64,000 bases of DNA from Marchantia polymorpha subsp. ruderalis. Its lineage: Eukaryota > Streptophyta > Marchantiopsida > Marchantiales > Marchantiaceae. A program made the position numbers and the translations under genes. The stretch is from contig AP031357.1 of NCBI GenBank assembly GCA_037833965.1, positions 16,388,001 to 16,452,000 of the forward strand, read 5' to 3'. Shown one piece after another: positions 62,901 to 64,000 of this stretch. Position 1 is the first letter of the stretch, and every line of letters begins with the position of its first letter. The notes under the pieces are model-generated. The model was not told the DNA's origin, searched no databases, and was given only the letters and a program-made list of their open reading frames with translations.

Positions 62901-64000
62901 AGTCCGCCTTCGGGGGTGAAGTTCGTACGGCGCCTACGGCGCCAGCGCATCAAGATTAGGTAAGTACCTACGGGGTAACGACTATGTACGGTCCGCCTTC
63001 GGCTTAACGCCTCCGGCGGAACGGACAGGTGCGCACTCGACGGGACAGAACTCCGACGGCGAGAGCGCCTGCGGAGGGACAAGAGGGATCGACAAAGAAG
63101 ACAAAATCCGTTGACCACGGTCAACGCCTCCGGCACATCCGCCTTCGTCGTTGCGCCTACGGCGATGCACCTACGCCGATGGACATCTTTGGAAAGATTC
63201 GCCGACGGACATCTTCGGCGCTGGCAGTCAACGCCTTTGGCGGAAGAAGTTCGTCGCCGGCGGGAAGTTCGCCAGGAAATCCGACTTTGGCGGAAGGAAT
63301 TCGTCTTCGGCGGAGTGCGTGAGGCAGGTCCTTTGGCGGTGCGGGATGGATGCGAGTAGCAGTACGATGCGAGTAGCGCGTCGGCAAGAGAGACGCCTTC
63401 GGCGCTGCGCGACCATGGCCGCGGCGAAGTACGATGGCGGAGCTCAAATTGAAATTTTGAGCGTGCGAGTGCGCGCGACGGCGGAGCGTAAAGCCGCGCG
63501 TGCGAGAGGAGGGCCGTTACACCTCCAAGCCGGCGCAGCCATCAAGTGAGTCGACACTCACGACCAAGTGCCGACCATGACATCCAGCGAACAGAGAACG
63601 GACACTTCATTCTAGAATTTGCGATTTCAATTTCTTGTGCGAGCTGCGCGCGTCCACCTGCTAGCTGAGAGAAATTTGAGACATCGACGCGCAGAGACTC
63701 GCCAGGTGACAGATAGAGAATTGAGTGCGCAACAGTCGGAATTGAGAGAGATTAGAGTTTGCAGTAGAATCGAAGTTGCGGGCAAGAAGCTTGAGTGTAG
63801 CGGAGGAAGGTTCACGAAATCAAATTTCAAGAACGCGATGTCGAAGCCCACTCAGCTGCGGATGATTCCGCTCAAGCTTCCGCAGATTGGGTTGCGCGCT
63901 TTCCACGACCGGCTGTTTGCAGTGAAGTTCGATTTCCTCCTGTGGGGATGGAATTACGTGTGCCAGGACATGGTGCGTGAATGGCAAAGGGAAAGACACC
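62901..64000 (+). mobile_element. F4, F-family LTR (plus), runs off the window
   Basis: It begins within the F leader (matching about 3165 in F1) and continues through the palindrome-rich region to the N-terminal part of the LTR gene. At the right edge this reads MSKPTQLRMIPLKLPQIGLR and VKFDFLLWGWNYVCQDMVRE. It very probably continues outside the window. Its first few hundred bases are missing at the join with F3. Confidence 0.7.

Overview
This window is a stack of nested LTR retrotransposons, and I find no convincing host gene. The host is most likely a plant or another streptophyte. The evidence is two Ty3-type families, one with a tRNA-Asp-like primer site of the kind used by plant Athila/Tat elements, an initiator-Met-type primer site at the left edge, very large LTRs and deep nesting. 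The species cannot be named from this sequence. I use provisional family letters: A (Ty3-type, 861-bp LTRs), B (Ty3-type, 5.4-kb LTRs), and C, D and F (seen only as LTRs or LTR fragments, related to B by their shared LTR 3' ends).

Layout, left to right. 1-2715: the edge of an element with a tRNA-iMet-like primer site, then LTR scraps of C/D and A type and a truncated C copy. 2716-10990: an old F LTR (F1) split by a second F LTR (F2, 6580-9844, target duplication CGGAG). 10991-22187: C LTRs. C2 (minus) lies head to head with C3 (plus), and C3 is split by the solo LTR C4 (14174-17690, duplication AAGAC) and the solo LTR D (19043-20378, duplication TACCT). 22188-23880: an old A remnant. 24206-26468: the only sizeable stretch I could not assign. 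26469-28094: a C fragment. 28095-59470: a minus-strand B copy (B2) split by a whole-looking A element (A1, 30751-38604, duplication GGCC) and a whole-looking B element (B1, 39653-56287, duplication GGCAT). 59471-64000: an A remnant (A2) and three F fragments in alternating orientation.

The most interesting system is a long gene inside the LTR itself. In B1 both 5.4-kb LTRs carry the same 1050-codon ORF, which ends about 37 bases before the TATA box and therefore lies in U3. The product has a conserved N-terminal domain, a basic nuclear-signal-like stretch, a proline/serine-rich variable middle and a long C-terminal coiled coil. The same architecture lies inside the target-duplication-bounded LTR C4, and its distal half inside F2, so it is a shared LTR-borne gene of several diverged families. 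I do not recognise the protein. The position recalls the sag gene in the U3 of mouse mammary tumour virus, but there is no similarity in sequence.

These families share other features. A TATAAA- or AATAAA-type box is followed by a small hairpin whose stem differs between families by compensating changes. Each lineage has multiplied its own short palindromic word in U3 and in the LTR gene. B1 has gag and pol in one frame separated by UAG in the CAA-UUA read-through context. Elements repeatedly sit inside LTRs of their own family. A1 and B1 look whole and recent; the rest are broken fossils of mixed age.
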